A stretch of DNA of 64,000 nt from Bombus terrestris. Its lineage: Eukaryota > Arthropoda > Insecta > Hymenoptera > Apidae. The stretch spans positions 18,925,334-18,989,333 of the forward strand of contig NC_063271.1 of the NCBI RefSeq assembly GCF_910591885.1. Direction: 5' to 3'. The notes under the pieces are model-generated. The model ran no database searches, was not told the DNA's origin, and saw only the letters and a list, made by a program, of their open reading frames with translations. The position numbers and the translations under genes are program-made. The first letter of the stretch is position 1; every line of letters begins with the position of its first letter. Positions 39,630-52,900 of the stretch are shown here, in pieces.

Positions 39630-42600
39630 TTTGCTATTTGTAATTATAAATTACCTACAATTATAGCTATAAATAAATTTCGTGGACAAAGTATACATTT
39701 CTTAAAACGAATGTTTTAAAAATTTTTCGTTTAGATATAAATAGAATCTATATTCTAAAAAGATTAAAAATTTATAATATCCTTAATTCTGGCAAAACTG
39801 TCTGCTACAATACTTTGAAATTAATTATAGTTAAGAGGAAGTATATTTTACTCTGATATCACTTTTGCAACAAGTAAGCAGTAGATAGCGTTTCTATTTG
39901 TTTAGCTATTAAATCTTGAATTTTTGATTAATATAATATTAATCTGATAAATATATTTGATTTATGCTATATGGATAATATCGATCATTTTCATATTTAA
40001 TATACAAAATTTAATCTACACATTAATGTTAATATCTACACATCTCTTATGAAATATTCATATTTTTCAGTTTATATTATTAAAATGTTATATATATTAC
40101 ATTAAAAATCATATATAGTCATTAAAAAACACAGGTATCTTTTAAAATTTATATTTTACGTAACCAGGAAAATCTGGATCCCAACTTGCGAGCATTTATA
40201 CTTAGAATTTCTACTTGCCAACACTTTTGCACGTGCGATGTGTATTTTTTAAGGCCAACGTAATTTGATGAGTTGCAAGAAATTGTCTTAACAAAAAATA
40301 TTTAAGAAAATATAATTGCGCAACTTCTTTTTTAAAGATTCTTTCAATAAAATTTAAGGTTCGATTGCTTGTGACGCAGTAATGTATTGGTATAAATGAA
40401 GAAATCAATATCATTCCTTCCTCAAAGGTATTTGCATTATACCTATTAAACGTATTCTATGATATTAAATTTAACATTTCTCTTATAACATTACTCATAA
40501 TTAATTTGACATATAATGTATATATTTTTTAATTTTATGAATATTGTATTTTCTGGGAGGATTATTTTTACGGAATCTAAAAATGAACTATCGTGGGACG
40601 CCATCCATTTTTATGATACAAGAATTACAATTTAATTTAAGCAATATGTTCTTTATGTGTTTATTAATTTATGGTATATGAAAGTTTGAGATTTATTTAT
40701 TGTTCAGCTGATAAATCATGTATAAACTCTCGACTATACGTATGATAATAATGCTACCTTACTTCAACTTCCAAGAAAAAGTGAATTCACAGAATGTAAA
40801 TCTATTTGTGAAAACATTTTTGCTTAAAAGATGTCCAACTAAAAGAATATTTTTTAAGAATTATTTAAGTCATATCTTTCACAGTAATTTATATTTATTT
40901 GACAGAAGTGTATCGTTGAAACATTATACTATTATGCTGGTTTTTAAGAATGCTTTTACTTTTTGCGGTATAAAGGAACATTACGATGTCGGATATTATT
41001 ACGTATTTAGATAAATGTATAAATACATAGCTATAAACATTTATCAGATGTCATTTTTCTCTCTACTTTGTTTTGTTACGATTTTAGTTTTCTCAAAATT
41101 AGATGTTTGAATTATCATCATTTATATATTAATTAATTAACATATTTTTATTATTTGTATACAAATAATTCTTGACATGAGTTCAACGACATAAAAAACA
41201 ATAAATGTTCAAGGTCTCACAAGGTCGAGAGCGACAAAAATAATCTAGAATATTTGCAATGTCGTTCCATTGGATAAAAATATTTGTCTTTAAAATGATT
41301 TTCAGTTTCAAAAATAACTTTCTTGAATTCTGTAAATTATGGTTTTGATATATTTTATTACGTTTATGTATTTCAACAGAAGAAGCTTTAAGAGAAATTG
41401 CGAATATTTAATAATTCAAGTGTCCTGTATAGAAATCTACGTATTTGGCTGCAAAGCGCCAATTTTTTAAAAATAAGTATTCTGAAATAGAATTTAAACT
41501 GGATATGTATAACGTCTATTATTTGGACACAGTTCAATGTTTCTTTAATACTGTTGATTGTTGATCATTGAATTCAAAATATAATTCAAGATAAAAGAAT
41601 ATCATATAAAGAAAACTAAAAATAAAAAGAAAATAATGAAAATTATATATGTAGTTAAGGATAGAAGTTCTATATATTTTTATAGTTAATAGAACGATAG
41701 CATGTGCTTGATCAATTATTTCAGTATTACCCTGTATAGCTTTGTTCGATTTTTTGTCAAGGTTTTTAGCGATTAGTGTTTAAATATTTTACGTTTTACG
41801 ATTCTACAAAAAGGATTCATTTCACTGCTTGTTTTCAGCAAACAAAAAATTTTAGTTGTGTATCTGAAAATTTATTTTCATTTACTTTCCCATCATATAG
41901 TTCATATTAGACAGAGTAATGATCAAGCGTTGTGAAAGTCATGCTAAGTTACTTATCGATCTGTTCGAATCATAGATATATATACTGGTGCACACTTAAC
42001 AAAGATGTAAAAAAGGCCGCTTAAAGAAACAAAACTAAACATGCAATTATTCCGATGCCATTGTTCTATTACCATTGACACAAATACACTGTACTCGTAA
42101 TCGTTTATACATCCATTTTTTCATTACTTTGCTATTGTTGCATGTAATTAGCGTCTAAATAAAAAAACACTCCATTTCTTTTTCTACAAATAACACTTCA
42201 CAAATAATGTTTCACAAACGAATACTCAAAATATTTTTTTCTCAGGCTACTATTTCATTGCATGATTTATAACTATCGTGATCGACTTAAACATTCAATA
42301 TCAATTATTCAGTGGAAGATCAAAATTACAAGCAATCATTGTCACATCTAACCAAACAGTTATTCATTAATTAATAAATTATATGTATATTTTAAACTAT
42401 ACTCATTATTATTATTTGTAACATTAATATTTTCTTAACTGAAAAGTTTCTTTTTTTTTTGAAAATATTTCATTAACTATTTATAATTTAATAAATTATA
42501 TATATTATTACTTTTGTATTGTGTGTTATTACTATTATCATTATATTATAAACATCTTTGTATTAAAAGATATATACATTTCCTAGGGATACTAAAACGC

Positions 42601-45600
42601 CATCTGTTCATGATTTTTCTTGGATCGCCATGTTTTAAGGTTAGAGGATAAAGCGCGCGTGACATTGTTAATTCGATTTGAAAGTTTTTCTGTATAGCAT
42701 ATAACGCTAGTCGCTCTTGTGCAATATTTGCACGTCATGAAATTGCACATTCTCTTAGCACGACGTACGTCATTCCACAGTTAGCAGGGAAATTATGAAA
42801 AATTATACGAAATTAATGTAAACATAAAAGCTGAAAAAGTTATTTGTGACAATTACTTGCAATTATACCTAGAGTAGTAAGGAAAGTCGTTTAACAAAAC
42901 AATTCTTGTTTAACTAGAAATAAAAAGAGAATGTGTTGTAAGGTTCAAAGTCCATAAAAAGATTGATTTATTTCTCAATCGTCATTATAAAATCCATAGT
43001 TACATCACTTATTTGTCGCGACATTTAATTAACTGAACCAACCAAATTATTGTTTAATTCGTTTGATATAGAAGTAGAATTGTTTATAAAATTATTATTG
43101 TTACGCATTGTTCGATGAGCCACAAAATCGACAATTTCATTTTTATTCGTGAAATCTTGCGAAGTTCCGGAAGATTTTAGCTTGTATTAGTGTATTTCTA
43201 TTCCTCGAATTATTATGTCAGGTTGAGCAATGTAAAACATTCAGCCGTATTTCTTTGGTAACACTCATTTTAGTTGCTATTTTTCAACGAAATCTTGAGG
43301 CAATTTCATCAAAAACTGCGTAAAAACGGCGAATACGTCCTTTAAATATGACATAGACGAAGAATTTATTAAAAGTAAATTAAGATTATTCTCGTTTAGA
43401 CAATGTATGTATATGATATAATTGTAAATTTTTACAATGATAAATCGACATGTCACATTGACTCATCGACTGCGAACTTTCAATTTATTGTAAAAGGATT
43501 CATGTGATTTCATTGTACGGTTTCACGTATGGTTTCGTAGTGACGAACAGAATCAATCTAATAAAGATCAAATCAGTTAGGTTGAAAACTGATAGGCAGT
43601 AGGGAAATATGTACATCAGTCGAGCGATCGATTCGAGAATTTATCGTTAACGTTCGATAAACTATGGATTTGTTCGTACACATCACGGATCGGTTTTCAT
43701 TTCACGATCAGAGTCTAACTAAGAGTGAGTTTCACGACTCTAAATGTCGCCAATTACAACACGTGATAAATAGGAATCAATTTGCCGCTTACAGTCGGTA
43801 GGAAATAACTTGAATTTTTACTTTAATGTACGAACGGAACATGTGAACGGTTAATCGGCGGGGTTAGCTTTTTGGAACACACCTTGAAGATAAGTTGACG
43901 CAATCACACGGTCTGTCACGTATCAAAAACCAAATGACCGGAAAACATTTCCGTAACGATATTGTTAACGGTAATAAAGTGTAATGATGCATCATTGGTA
44001 CTCACGAAGTTTTGTCACGTGCTCTGTATCAAGCTTTTCTTCTGGTGGCTATCATAGCAAGTGAACTAACTACAAAAAGTAGTCACACAGTGTTTCACAG
44101 ATGAATATATAACGTGTGCGCACATCGCGATGATAAAATTCCTACAAATGTTACGAACGCAATTATAAGCGTGTAACAAAGACAAAAAGACAAAAAAAAG
44201 AGAGAAAGACACAACGATTTGCCTAAACACAACAGACAACCTTTACCGTCGTTGAAATACTACTGACTGTTGGAGTCGGATTTCAATCAGGTTATGCAAA
44301 CCCTACAAACCCCCACTTTTCTTCTCCTCTTGTATACCTACGCACGTGACTCTCCGATATGGTCAACATCTATGTATACAGGCTCGTGTATACATATGTA
44401 TATATGATGTATGGACGTGTCACACGATTTTTGTAGTACACGCGCACTATATTTTGGACTTTATTTTATATTTTTTATACTTTCATATATTTTATTTTAA
44501 TATATTTTCATATATTTTATTTTATATATTTTATTTCATTTATTTTAATATATTATATCTATATTTTATATTTTGTATAATTTTATATTCTAACTATCGT
44601 ATCCATTGTATGAAGAATTGCAATTTTTATTCAAATTGATTGTAATTTATTCTACATTAATGTGTAAAGTAGGGAGAACTATTAATGCATAATACATTTT
44701 TTATTTACAACTTTAATGCATTAGTGTTAGTGTATTGCATTAATGAAGGAATGAACGAACATTTTCAGAAGAATATATCATATTAAAAAAATGTTTAGAA
44801 TGGGATATTTGTAGAATTATCATTTCTTTGTAAAGAAATATTTTATTAAGAATAAAATGAGATAAATAAGCAACGAAATGTTAATTATTATATAGCTATT
44901 TCTTCTGAAATAATTGAACTTTATTTATGCAAGTGCAATTGTACTTGTACTTAACATTATGTAAAGTGTTCGTCGGAAAAATACTCACCACTGATAATTA
45001 ACGATCAAAAAGTATTTTATAAATCTATAACCTTGATATAGGGAATCATTTAATTTGTACAATCAAAATTAGTAGGTAAACTAATTCAAAGATGAGGAAA
45101 TTAGAAAGAAATGACTATTATTATTTTGTATTCTGTTTTATATAAACTTTATTTATAATGTATAAAAATTTACAAAAATAAATTGATATATAATACACTA
45201 CATAAAATCATACTTTTTTCTATCTAATCACAGGATTTCCGATTGTTTAAGTGTTTATATAATTTGAAGTACATCTTTCACAACCAATTTTCGATTTTTA
45301 TATACTTACATACTTATCAAGAATAATCATTTTTTACATTCCTATTATTTTCTAATTAATGAATTCATACGCATTCAATTAATGGAGTTTTAGTTGCATC
45401 TATGATGCAGTGAACCATATCATGATTATATTGGTAAATAGATGCTATTGCTACATTATTCATGATTATTGTAGGCGTTTCTCATCCAACAAATACTTTA
45501 TCGAACTTGTAAACAATATGTTTGTCATGTTTAGAGACGTCATTTGTATGCGAATTGCTTCATACATGACTTCCTTACATAAAATGTGAGTGTTTGGTTT

Positions 45601-46480
45601 CGTCATTAGAAATTTTGCAATATAGTGTTGACGGTAATTTTGTTTGTTAAAATTTGAATTCTTGTTTTAGGAAATGTCCATGTTATCTATATGATAATTT
45701 TAAATGAGTAAACTAAATGGAAAAAAGAGGTCAAGTTAATATTTGAAATGATATATTTTGTATACGTAATGCTATATACATATAAATACTGTAATTGCAG
45801 AATATTAACTTATTACTGTCACGTATGTGTAACGTCCATTTACCATAAAGAATGGAACGTCATTAATATGTGACGTGTTGGAGCGAACGTAGTAAAGTGC
45901 ATAATAAACAACTGTAATAAATAATGTTATTTTCAGTCAAAGAAAAGAAATCTTTTAGCTTTTAATTCAGATTTATTTGTTAGTTTTTAAGCCAATTTAA
46001 TTTTTTTTAAATTAAAATATTTAAATAATATCTAATGTTTTCAGGAGGCAAATATTATAAGATTTGATCGAATTTAAATTAAAGATTAGCTATATTACAA
46101 TACGAAGATTATTTACTTCCTAAAACTTGTTAGCTTTTCAATAATCTTATCACGAATACTGCTCGCGATCGTGAAATAGATGTTACCAACTTATATCGTA
46201 GATAAAGGAACACTAGAGATTGAGCTCGTATCAATATAATTACTTAACGATTCAAAAATATGGAGCAATTTTATTTAGTTCGGAGGTGTGGCAGAAATAC
46301 AAATAAGGAATTGTACAGAAATCGCTAATTTTATTAAAACATAAAATTTTATGATGAAAAGTATATAATTAATGAGGAATAATTATGAATATCAGACCTT
46401 GAAATTTTGGTATGAGAATGGATTGATTTAAATTATGATAAATTTTATTATACGTCTTTCTTCGAAGAACTCTTCTTGTT
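39630..46480. other. Gene desert
   Basis: About 6.9 kb of AT-rich DNA with no supported gene, RNA gene or clear mobile element. Less AT-rich patches near 42590-42800 and 43560-44300 might be promoter or enhancer sequence. A low-complexity TATTTTA-rich block lies at 44455-44600. Open frames at 40211-40414, 40718-41014 and 44346-44639 look like chance frames. Confidence 0.5.
44455..44600. repeat. TATTTTA-rich low-complexity block
   Basis: Short variants of TATTTTATA repeat irregularly over about 145 bases. The reading frame across it is an artefact of this composition. Confidence 0.75.
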
Positions 46481-47266
46481 ACGTCTGGTGACTCTTTACG
46501 TTCGAGCTGTGCACATAGAATTAAGCGGATCGCAATAATCCTAAGGGACTGTCATAAAACGAGACTTTTTGATTTACCGTCAAGGCCGTTAAGTGGTATA
46601 AAACATCTTCAAGTCAAGAGGTTTTTCCATGTCTTTACCAGATTTTCACCCCTCAATCGTTCACCTATTTAACTTATACCTTACTCACCAGCGTAACTAT
46701 CTTTCCTACAAAGTTGTTGGAAATATATACTATCTTTGAACTGTTAATCATTATACTCATTAAACTACCTGTTACGTCGCGTGAAAAGGTCCGTGCGACG
46801 TCCTTCATTGTCTGACCGACAAGGCCCAAGCACCGTTAGAGAAACTCTCAATAAACCTAAGGCCCCACTATGAACCGAGTCTTATTAGCTTGCAAGAACC
46901 TTTAACCATGCAAGTATTTTCGGTTTATAGCTGGTACATAAAACAGTCCTTAGGTCTATTGTACGTTCTTACAAATTACGGAGAAAGCAGGTAGTTGGGA
47001 AAGCACCTAATGGGAAAAACCGAATAGTTGCCTAACGGAAAAGCTGGTTTTTCTCATAAATAATGTCGCCCATGAACCACGTTGATAGGAGGCTTCTTCC
47101 TCCTATCTTCATTCTTAACATTGGTCATAACCAATCGGCATCGCGGATCGTTGCTCTCACTTTCCTAACTGAAAATGTGAGCAACGAATCTGCGTTCTTC
47201 GTTCAAAGGGCACACCTTTACCAAGCTTTCCTCCGTAATCACACAAGAACGAAATTCACTGTTCCT

Positions 47267-47325
47267 ACGGAGCTCCTACGGAGCTCCTACGGCTCCTACG
47301 GCTCCTACGGGGCTCCTACGGCATC
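47267..47325. repeat. TCCTACGG minisatellite
   Basis: Six TCCTACGG cores separated by AGC, C or GGC linkers, inside the repeat island. In one frame it reads as SYG repeats, but nothing around it supports a gene. Confidence 0.85.
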
Positions 47326-47703
47326 AGGAAGCTCACCTATACTTGTTCTCGAACCTACAGAACAGTCAACTGATGCTCTCAACTACAGAGCAGTCCCTAT
47401 ATTCCTCTTGTCTTGTCAACTTGTTCTTATAACTACAGAACAGTCTATCATCGGGAGTCTATATTAACTGAACATTCAAGCAGTTCTATCTCAGTTCGAA
47501 TACTCTCAACCTCAAGACATCTTCGAAGACCACCTATCTACCCGTACTCAACAGATCGGTCAACATCTACACGGATTCTCTTATCTAAGAGTAATCCTTT
47601 TCATCGTCACCTGTATCTTAAGCAACGGCGTAAACTCACCAGTGTAAAGTTGTGGGGAATATATATTTTATAACCCTGTTAATCGCAGTGTTATACCAAC
47701 TCA

Positions 47704-47973
47704 ACTACCCCTGTTATCTCAATGGAAATCAGAGGATCGATCTATTCGCGGCGTCGATTATTATAATCGTAACGGGAATTTACGACTCCCATTGACGTGT
47801 TTCCTCGAGATTGCGTTTCCCCGCAATTGGTCGAAAATACACTACCCCTATTATCCTAATCGAAATAGGGGATGGATCAGTTCGTGGCGTTGATTGTCTA
47901 ATCGTAACGGGAATTTACGACTCCCGTTGATGCGCTTCCTCGCGATCGCGTCTCTCTGCGAACGGCCGAAAAA
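47704..47973. repeat. Two tandem copies of a 137-bp unit
   Basis: 47704-47840 and 47841-47973 align along their length, with CTACCCCT near the start, an identical ATCGTAACGGGAATTTACGA core and a CGAAAA end. Each unit can fold around AACGGGA/TCCCGTT; the pairing is perfect in the second copy. The copies differ by scattered substitutions and small indels. Confidence 0.85.
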
Positions 47974-47980
47974 ACACTTC

Positions 47981-49926
47981 TAGTTATAAATTTATAGTTT
48001 CATATTTCAATCATTTTTCAAAAATAATAATTAATGTCTATTTTACATTGAACATTTATCCATTTGAATATTAATAATTTCGAATGTATTATCTGCTTCT
48101 GAGTTTTTTTGTTAAAGATGCGAAGATTTAATTAGGAGAGGCGCATTATCAAGAATAATAAAATGCGGTTTTAATGATTTATCTGTAGTTTGCAGTATTA
48201 CACGCAATTTTTACAAATTAAAGAGATTGAACATTAACTTATAACGGTATTCGATAGTAATATGCATATTCATCAAAAACAGTAGGAGTTAATCCATTGT
48301 CTACACATTCAAAGAACCTTTCATCCGGGTTTTTGTACTTAATCAAAGTCTCATGCTTATCTTAATAGAAGTCAGCTGTATTTACCTTGAATATCTGAAG
48401 TTTATCCAGACGACAAAGAAGGAAAGAAAGTTTCTATACTTGTAATACTTCTCTGATGTGGTAAAGAGACTTTATTGCGATAGAGAAATAGAGAGTTTAA
48501 TGCTGGTCGACAAATAAGATAATGCCTTATCAACGCCACCATTAAAAAACATTAGCTGACGAGAAAACAGAGATAACGGGATGATGTCTGGGGGTACTGA
48601 GATTGTTAATTTATCATTATAAGTTGATGAAAAAATATATAAGTCAACTAAGCAATGTACTTGTTCCGGGTCAACGAATCTTGATTATATAAGTTTAAAT
48701 TTTGTAATTATATTTTCATGTTAATTAGATTATTTTGATATATTATAACAAATTTGTTGTTTGTGGCGTTTATTTGGTAGCTTCAGGTACAATAATCGCT
48801 ACATTTTTCATTTGTATAAAAATATTCTTGACCGTAATCATTATAGGAATCTGATTCACTTACACAAATCAAAGTTGCACTTAAAAAATCAAGTTATACA
48901 ATTTTTCATGTTTAATATAATATGGATTTATAGAGATAAGTAATGTTTAATCACAGAATTGCCTGTCTAGGATGAGAATGGAAAAATGGGATATTTAAGA
49001 GAGCGATTTTTCAAATTCGTTCTAATACGTAACCGTATACTTTGTACAAACAGTGTGAGATCGCGCTATTTGTTGCTTGGATAGAGTTATATACATACAT
49101 ATGTATCCCATGTAAATACTTAGCTTGCAGTTTGCTTTAGGATAGCTTATCTTAATGCGCTTTTCACAATTTGTAATGATATTTCATATTTTATATTCAT
49201 TCACGTTTGTTACAAACATGTTTGTTGAAACAAATGTGCACGTAACCACCGTTTTTTATATTTATGTAATGTTTAGAAAAATACATTATAATTCATAAAC
49301 ATATATTTGGCAACAAGACTGTACAAATATGAATACCTTTTATTTTTCTGCTTGACAGTACAAAACATATCGCATGTCGTATATCGTATAAATGGAAGTT
49401 TCAATATGCATTTTTAGCGATAATTCGTTCAATTCTTGAATATAAATAACTCCACTGATCACTTGAATCGCTCACGCAGTGAGTATATATCAACAAACAT
49501 GATAAAAAAGTTTGAGTTATAATTTATCTTGTGAAATAAATTCAGATTAAAATGTATAACAACGATACCAATAAGTTCTGTATCCAAAATTCACGTACAC
49601 AAGATAAGCAGAAAATAAAATAAGCCTGTAATTTTTAACGAAAAATCTCTTTGTCGAGTAGTTTTCACATTGTTATCTTTGTCGAGTATTTTCCACATTG
49701 TTACGATCAGCTAAAGCTTAATAGCTCTTGCATAAATCACCATCTAGTATTATCAATTCGCCGCATATCATTGCCGCTTTTCATTTATCGTATTTCTGCT
49801 TAAAAAATAAGTCTATCTTCTAATGCCATATATCCGCCATAAATAACGATAACGCGTGTACGTACATACCTTTCAACATCACGATATAATTTCACAATTG
49901 CAACAACACTGTGCTCAACTCGCGTA
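47981..49926. other. Non-coding DNA, including Phlpp 3' UTR
   Basis: No gene is supported. The right-hand part must contain the Phlpp 3' UTR. TTTATT at 49339-49344 (AATAAA on the minus strand), about 585 bases past the stop codon, is a plausible poly(A) signal. Confidence 0.45.
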
Positions 49927-52900
49927 TCACAATTCGGTCGTAGCCACTCCCCAATATTGTTGCATCCTCGTCGCGTCCTGTTCCAGCGAATCTAATCCGT
50001 TTCTTTCCTGAATGACGGCGAAATCGTATTCGAGATTATACGGCATCAACCTCTGCAGGCTGCCAAAGTAAGCCGCGTTAGGACCTCCGTTTAGTAATCT
50101 TCTTCCGCTACCAAATCGAACGACGGGCGGCCTCGGTAGGGAAGGATTAAAGGACCTGGCACTTCCAAATCTCTTTGATAGAAAAGGCAAATTACCGGCT
50201 AATTGAGGCGTGGATCTCGATTGACCTCGTCGTAGGGGAGTCCTTGATAGGGTGTCTAATTCCTTGTCGAACAAGAGCTGAGTATTCTGTTCCAACATAT
50301 ATTCCCAGCAACGGAATTGCTCCTCGCTTAGCGCACCGGATCTCTCGGATACCGTGTCCTCTTGAGCCGTTAAACAGGCGGATACCTTCAAGTTTTATGT
50401 AATATTTTATTATATATATAATCAGTCACACTATGGAAGAAATAAAAATATTTACTTACCTTTCTCGTGCCATTTTCTTTCACGAGAACGCTTTGCCGAG
50501 CTTTGTTCGTGGCTCTGGAAGCGGCACTTCCAGACCAGACTCTACCAGTAGGATGCCTTGATTTAAAAGTACTGTCACTAGCTTGATCAGATTGACCACT
50601 CGGTGAACTTCTGTCATCTTTATACGACGGACTTTCGTTTTCCTGCGTTGATCGACGGTTCTTAAAATATCTACCAGATCCATTGTGAGCTTTGTTTGAC
50701 CTACACATTATAAAATCATTCAATCTTTCCACTTACGTCTACATATGTATATTTTCTGTTAGAAAAGTGTCCTAATGCAACTGCACTGCAGTTACTATCT
50801 GTATAGGTCATCTTTTCAGTAATCTTCTCTAATTCCTCTTCGCCTACTTCCGCGAAACATTTTCTAGAATTGCTATTACGTAATTTCATACGAACTTCTC
50901 ACCTATTCACTATGCTTTTCAACACGCCGTTTAAATAATAGCCTTCGTTCGCGTGACAGCAGCATGGTCCCGGTGGCTTATGAGCAGCCAGTGGCACGCA
51001 ACAAGGACAAGGACATCCTGCCTCCGTTTGACCTCTGTTCTTTCCAACCGCGTGTCTCAGCTCTCTCATCAATTGATCTAGATCACCCTGATTAGGTCCT
51101 GTAAGTCGCACCACTACGATACTCAAATTGTCTTCTGCACCATAGGCCTGTGCCAGATCTTGAAGCCTTTTAGCGGCCAAAACAGGACTGGCTTCCGCCC
51201 TGGCTTCTCGAACGGCTTCCTGAACGCTCAGCACCTCCCACAATCTTCTATTGCCGATTATCACAAATTCGTCGTCATCTTCTATATCTACCTCTTCAAA
51301 CGTGGGATCAGGAACCACCAGAGGAAACATTGCCGCGTTGCCTAACTGATTTTTCACAGGAACTTTCTTGGGAGGTGCCAAAGTCAAAGGGCCAGCAGCT
51401 CTACAGAGAACCGCTTTTGCATCTCCTGAAGTTGCTACCTTCAATGAATATTTCGTCGATGTTTTTGGGTACGCTTGTTGCGATTGAGTTCTGACAATGT
51501 GCACCAGAGTCGCGTCAATTCCATATTTCTGACCCTTTTCCTTCAACTCTCTATGGGCAGACAGTAACGTGTATTTTAAGTATTCTTTCGATGTTTCTCG
51601 TACGGTCCTCTCCTCCAGTAACAGACGCGGGATCATTTCCTGGAGTGCGCTTGGCGCTTCCTGGTTCGAACCGCCGTCGAATATACCGAATAGGCCCTCC
51701 ACGTTACAAAAGGATGGCATTCGAACTTGCGATACGTATAATCTGTGCATACAAACCACGCGATTATGCTTTTGGGAGTATCGATTTAACTGTAGATCTG
51801 AAACTTGGAGAATTTTTGTTTCCATTATTTCAGTATATGAGAGTGTAATGCAACGTGTTCATTACATTATTATCGGGAAATAAAATAGTCCTAATAGTCG
51901 TTTCTATATAAAAGAAAAAGAGGGTCAACCAATTCATGATGAACAGCTAATTTAGATTAGTTAATATTCAATTAACTGAGAATAATCGTCACTCCAATAC
52001 CCAACGAAGTTCGAAGAAATAAATATCACCTTTCTCTAGATCCTGCTGTTTCTGAGAAACCTAATCTCCACGGTTGTTCGGATCCCCTTTCTGCGGAAAC
52101 CATTTCCTGTTGATGAGGATGAGAAGGTAGACTCGGTCTATTTTGTCCAGATACATCAACCAAGGATATTGGTCGTTGAGATCTATATACTTGGAATTGT
52201 CTGGGGTCGACGTGAAGTCTCGAATTGCAGGATATGTCAAGAAATTGAAGCTGTGGTGGCACTAAAGTAGCCATGTTCACCCTGTCTAGTTGATTATGAG
52301 CTAGATCTAATACCTGCCATTTAATTAATACCATTTAATTAATGTAAAACGTTTCTAATATTTCATTCTAACAATAAGAAGATGTATATTATCGGAATTA
52401 CCTTTAAGGATGTTGTTTTATTAAATGTCGGACAAGTTAGGAGCCGATTGGAGTGGACACGTAACACGCGTAAATGCCGTAAATTGGCCGCATTATCTGG
52501 TAGATATTGAAGACGATTTCCAGATAATACTAATTCTTCTAAATCAGCCCAAGAGACTATACAGCTGTAAATCGATATGTTTTTAATACTCGATTCTAAT
52601 ATCAAATTGAAATAAAACATTAAATATTGTAAAAAATGAAAGCTTGTAATGTATACCTTTCTGGAAGCGTGTCCAAAGTGTTGTACGCTATATGAAGAAC
52701 CCTTAAAGAAGTCAATTTCGCAAGAGTGTCCAAAGCCGTGTCTGTTAAACAATTTGCAGTCAGATATAGTTTCTCCAAATTATGATTAGTATGACGATTT
52801 TTGTTCCCTTCTCCCAAGTGTGGAAGTTCTGACAGTCGATTATTGGACAGATTTAGTACCTTCATCCTATATAAAAAGATTATTATATTATTCGTATGTA

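Larger units (their letters stand above)
46490..47980. repeat. Structured repeat island, unclassified (possibly LTR-derived)
   Basis: About 1.5 kb that stands out by higher GC and internal repetition. A segment near 46660-46775 recurs, diverged, at about 47600-47706 (shared words ACTCACCAG, AATATATA, CTGTTAATC and AACTACC). A TCCTACGG minisatellite lies at 47267-47325 and a 137-bp tandem duplication at 47704-47973. Many short inverted repeats occur, such as ACGTCGC/GCGACGT, ATTGGT/ACCAAT and CCCCTATT/AATAGGGG. The spaced direct repeats suggest remnants of long terminal repeats, but no coding domain, primer-binding site or target duplication was identified. Confidence 0.6.

Noticed and set aside
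39495..39719. 74-codon frame across the mariner remnant
   Set aside because: It is out of frame with the transposase remnant and runs past the element end.
44346..44639. 97-codon Phe/Tyr/Ile-rich frame
   Set aside because: Entirely explained by the TATTTTA low-complexity block.
47063..47673. Frames of 134 and 86 codons across the repeat island
   Set aside because: They run through the TCCTACGG minisatellite and repeated words; the SYG repeats are a product of the DNA repeat.
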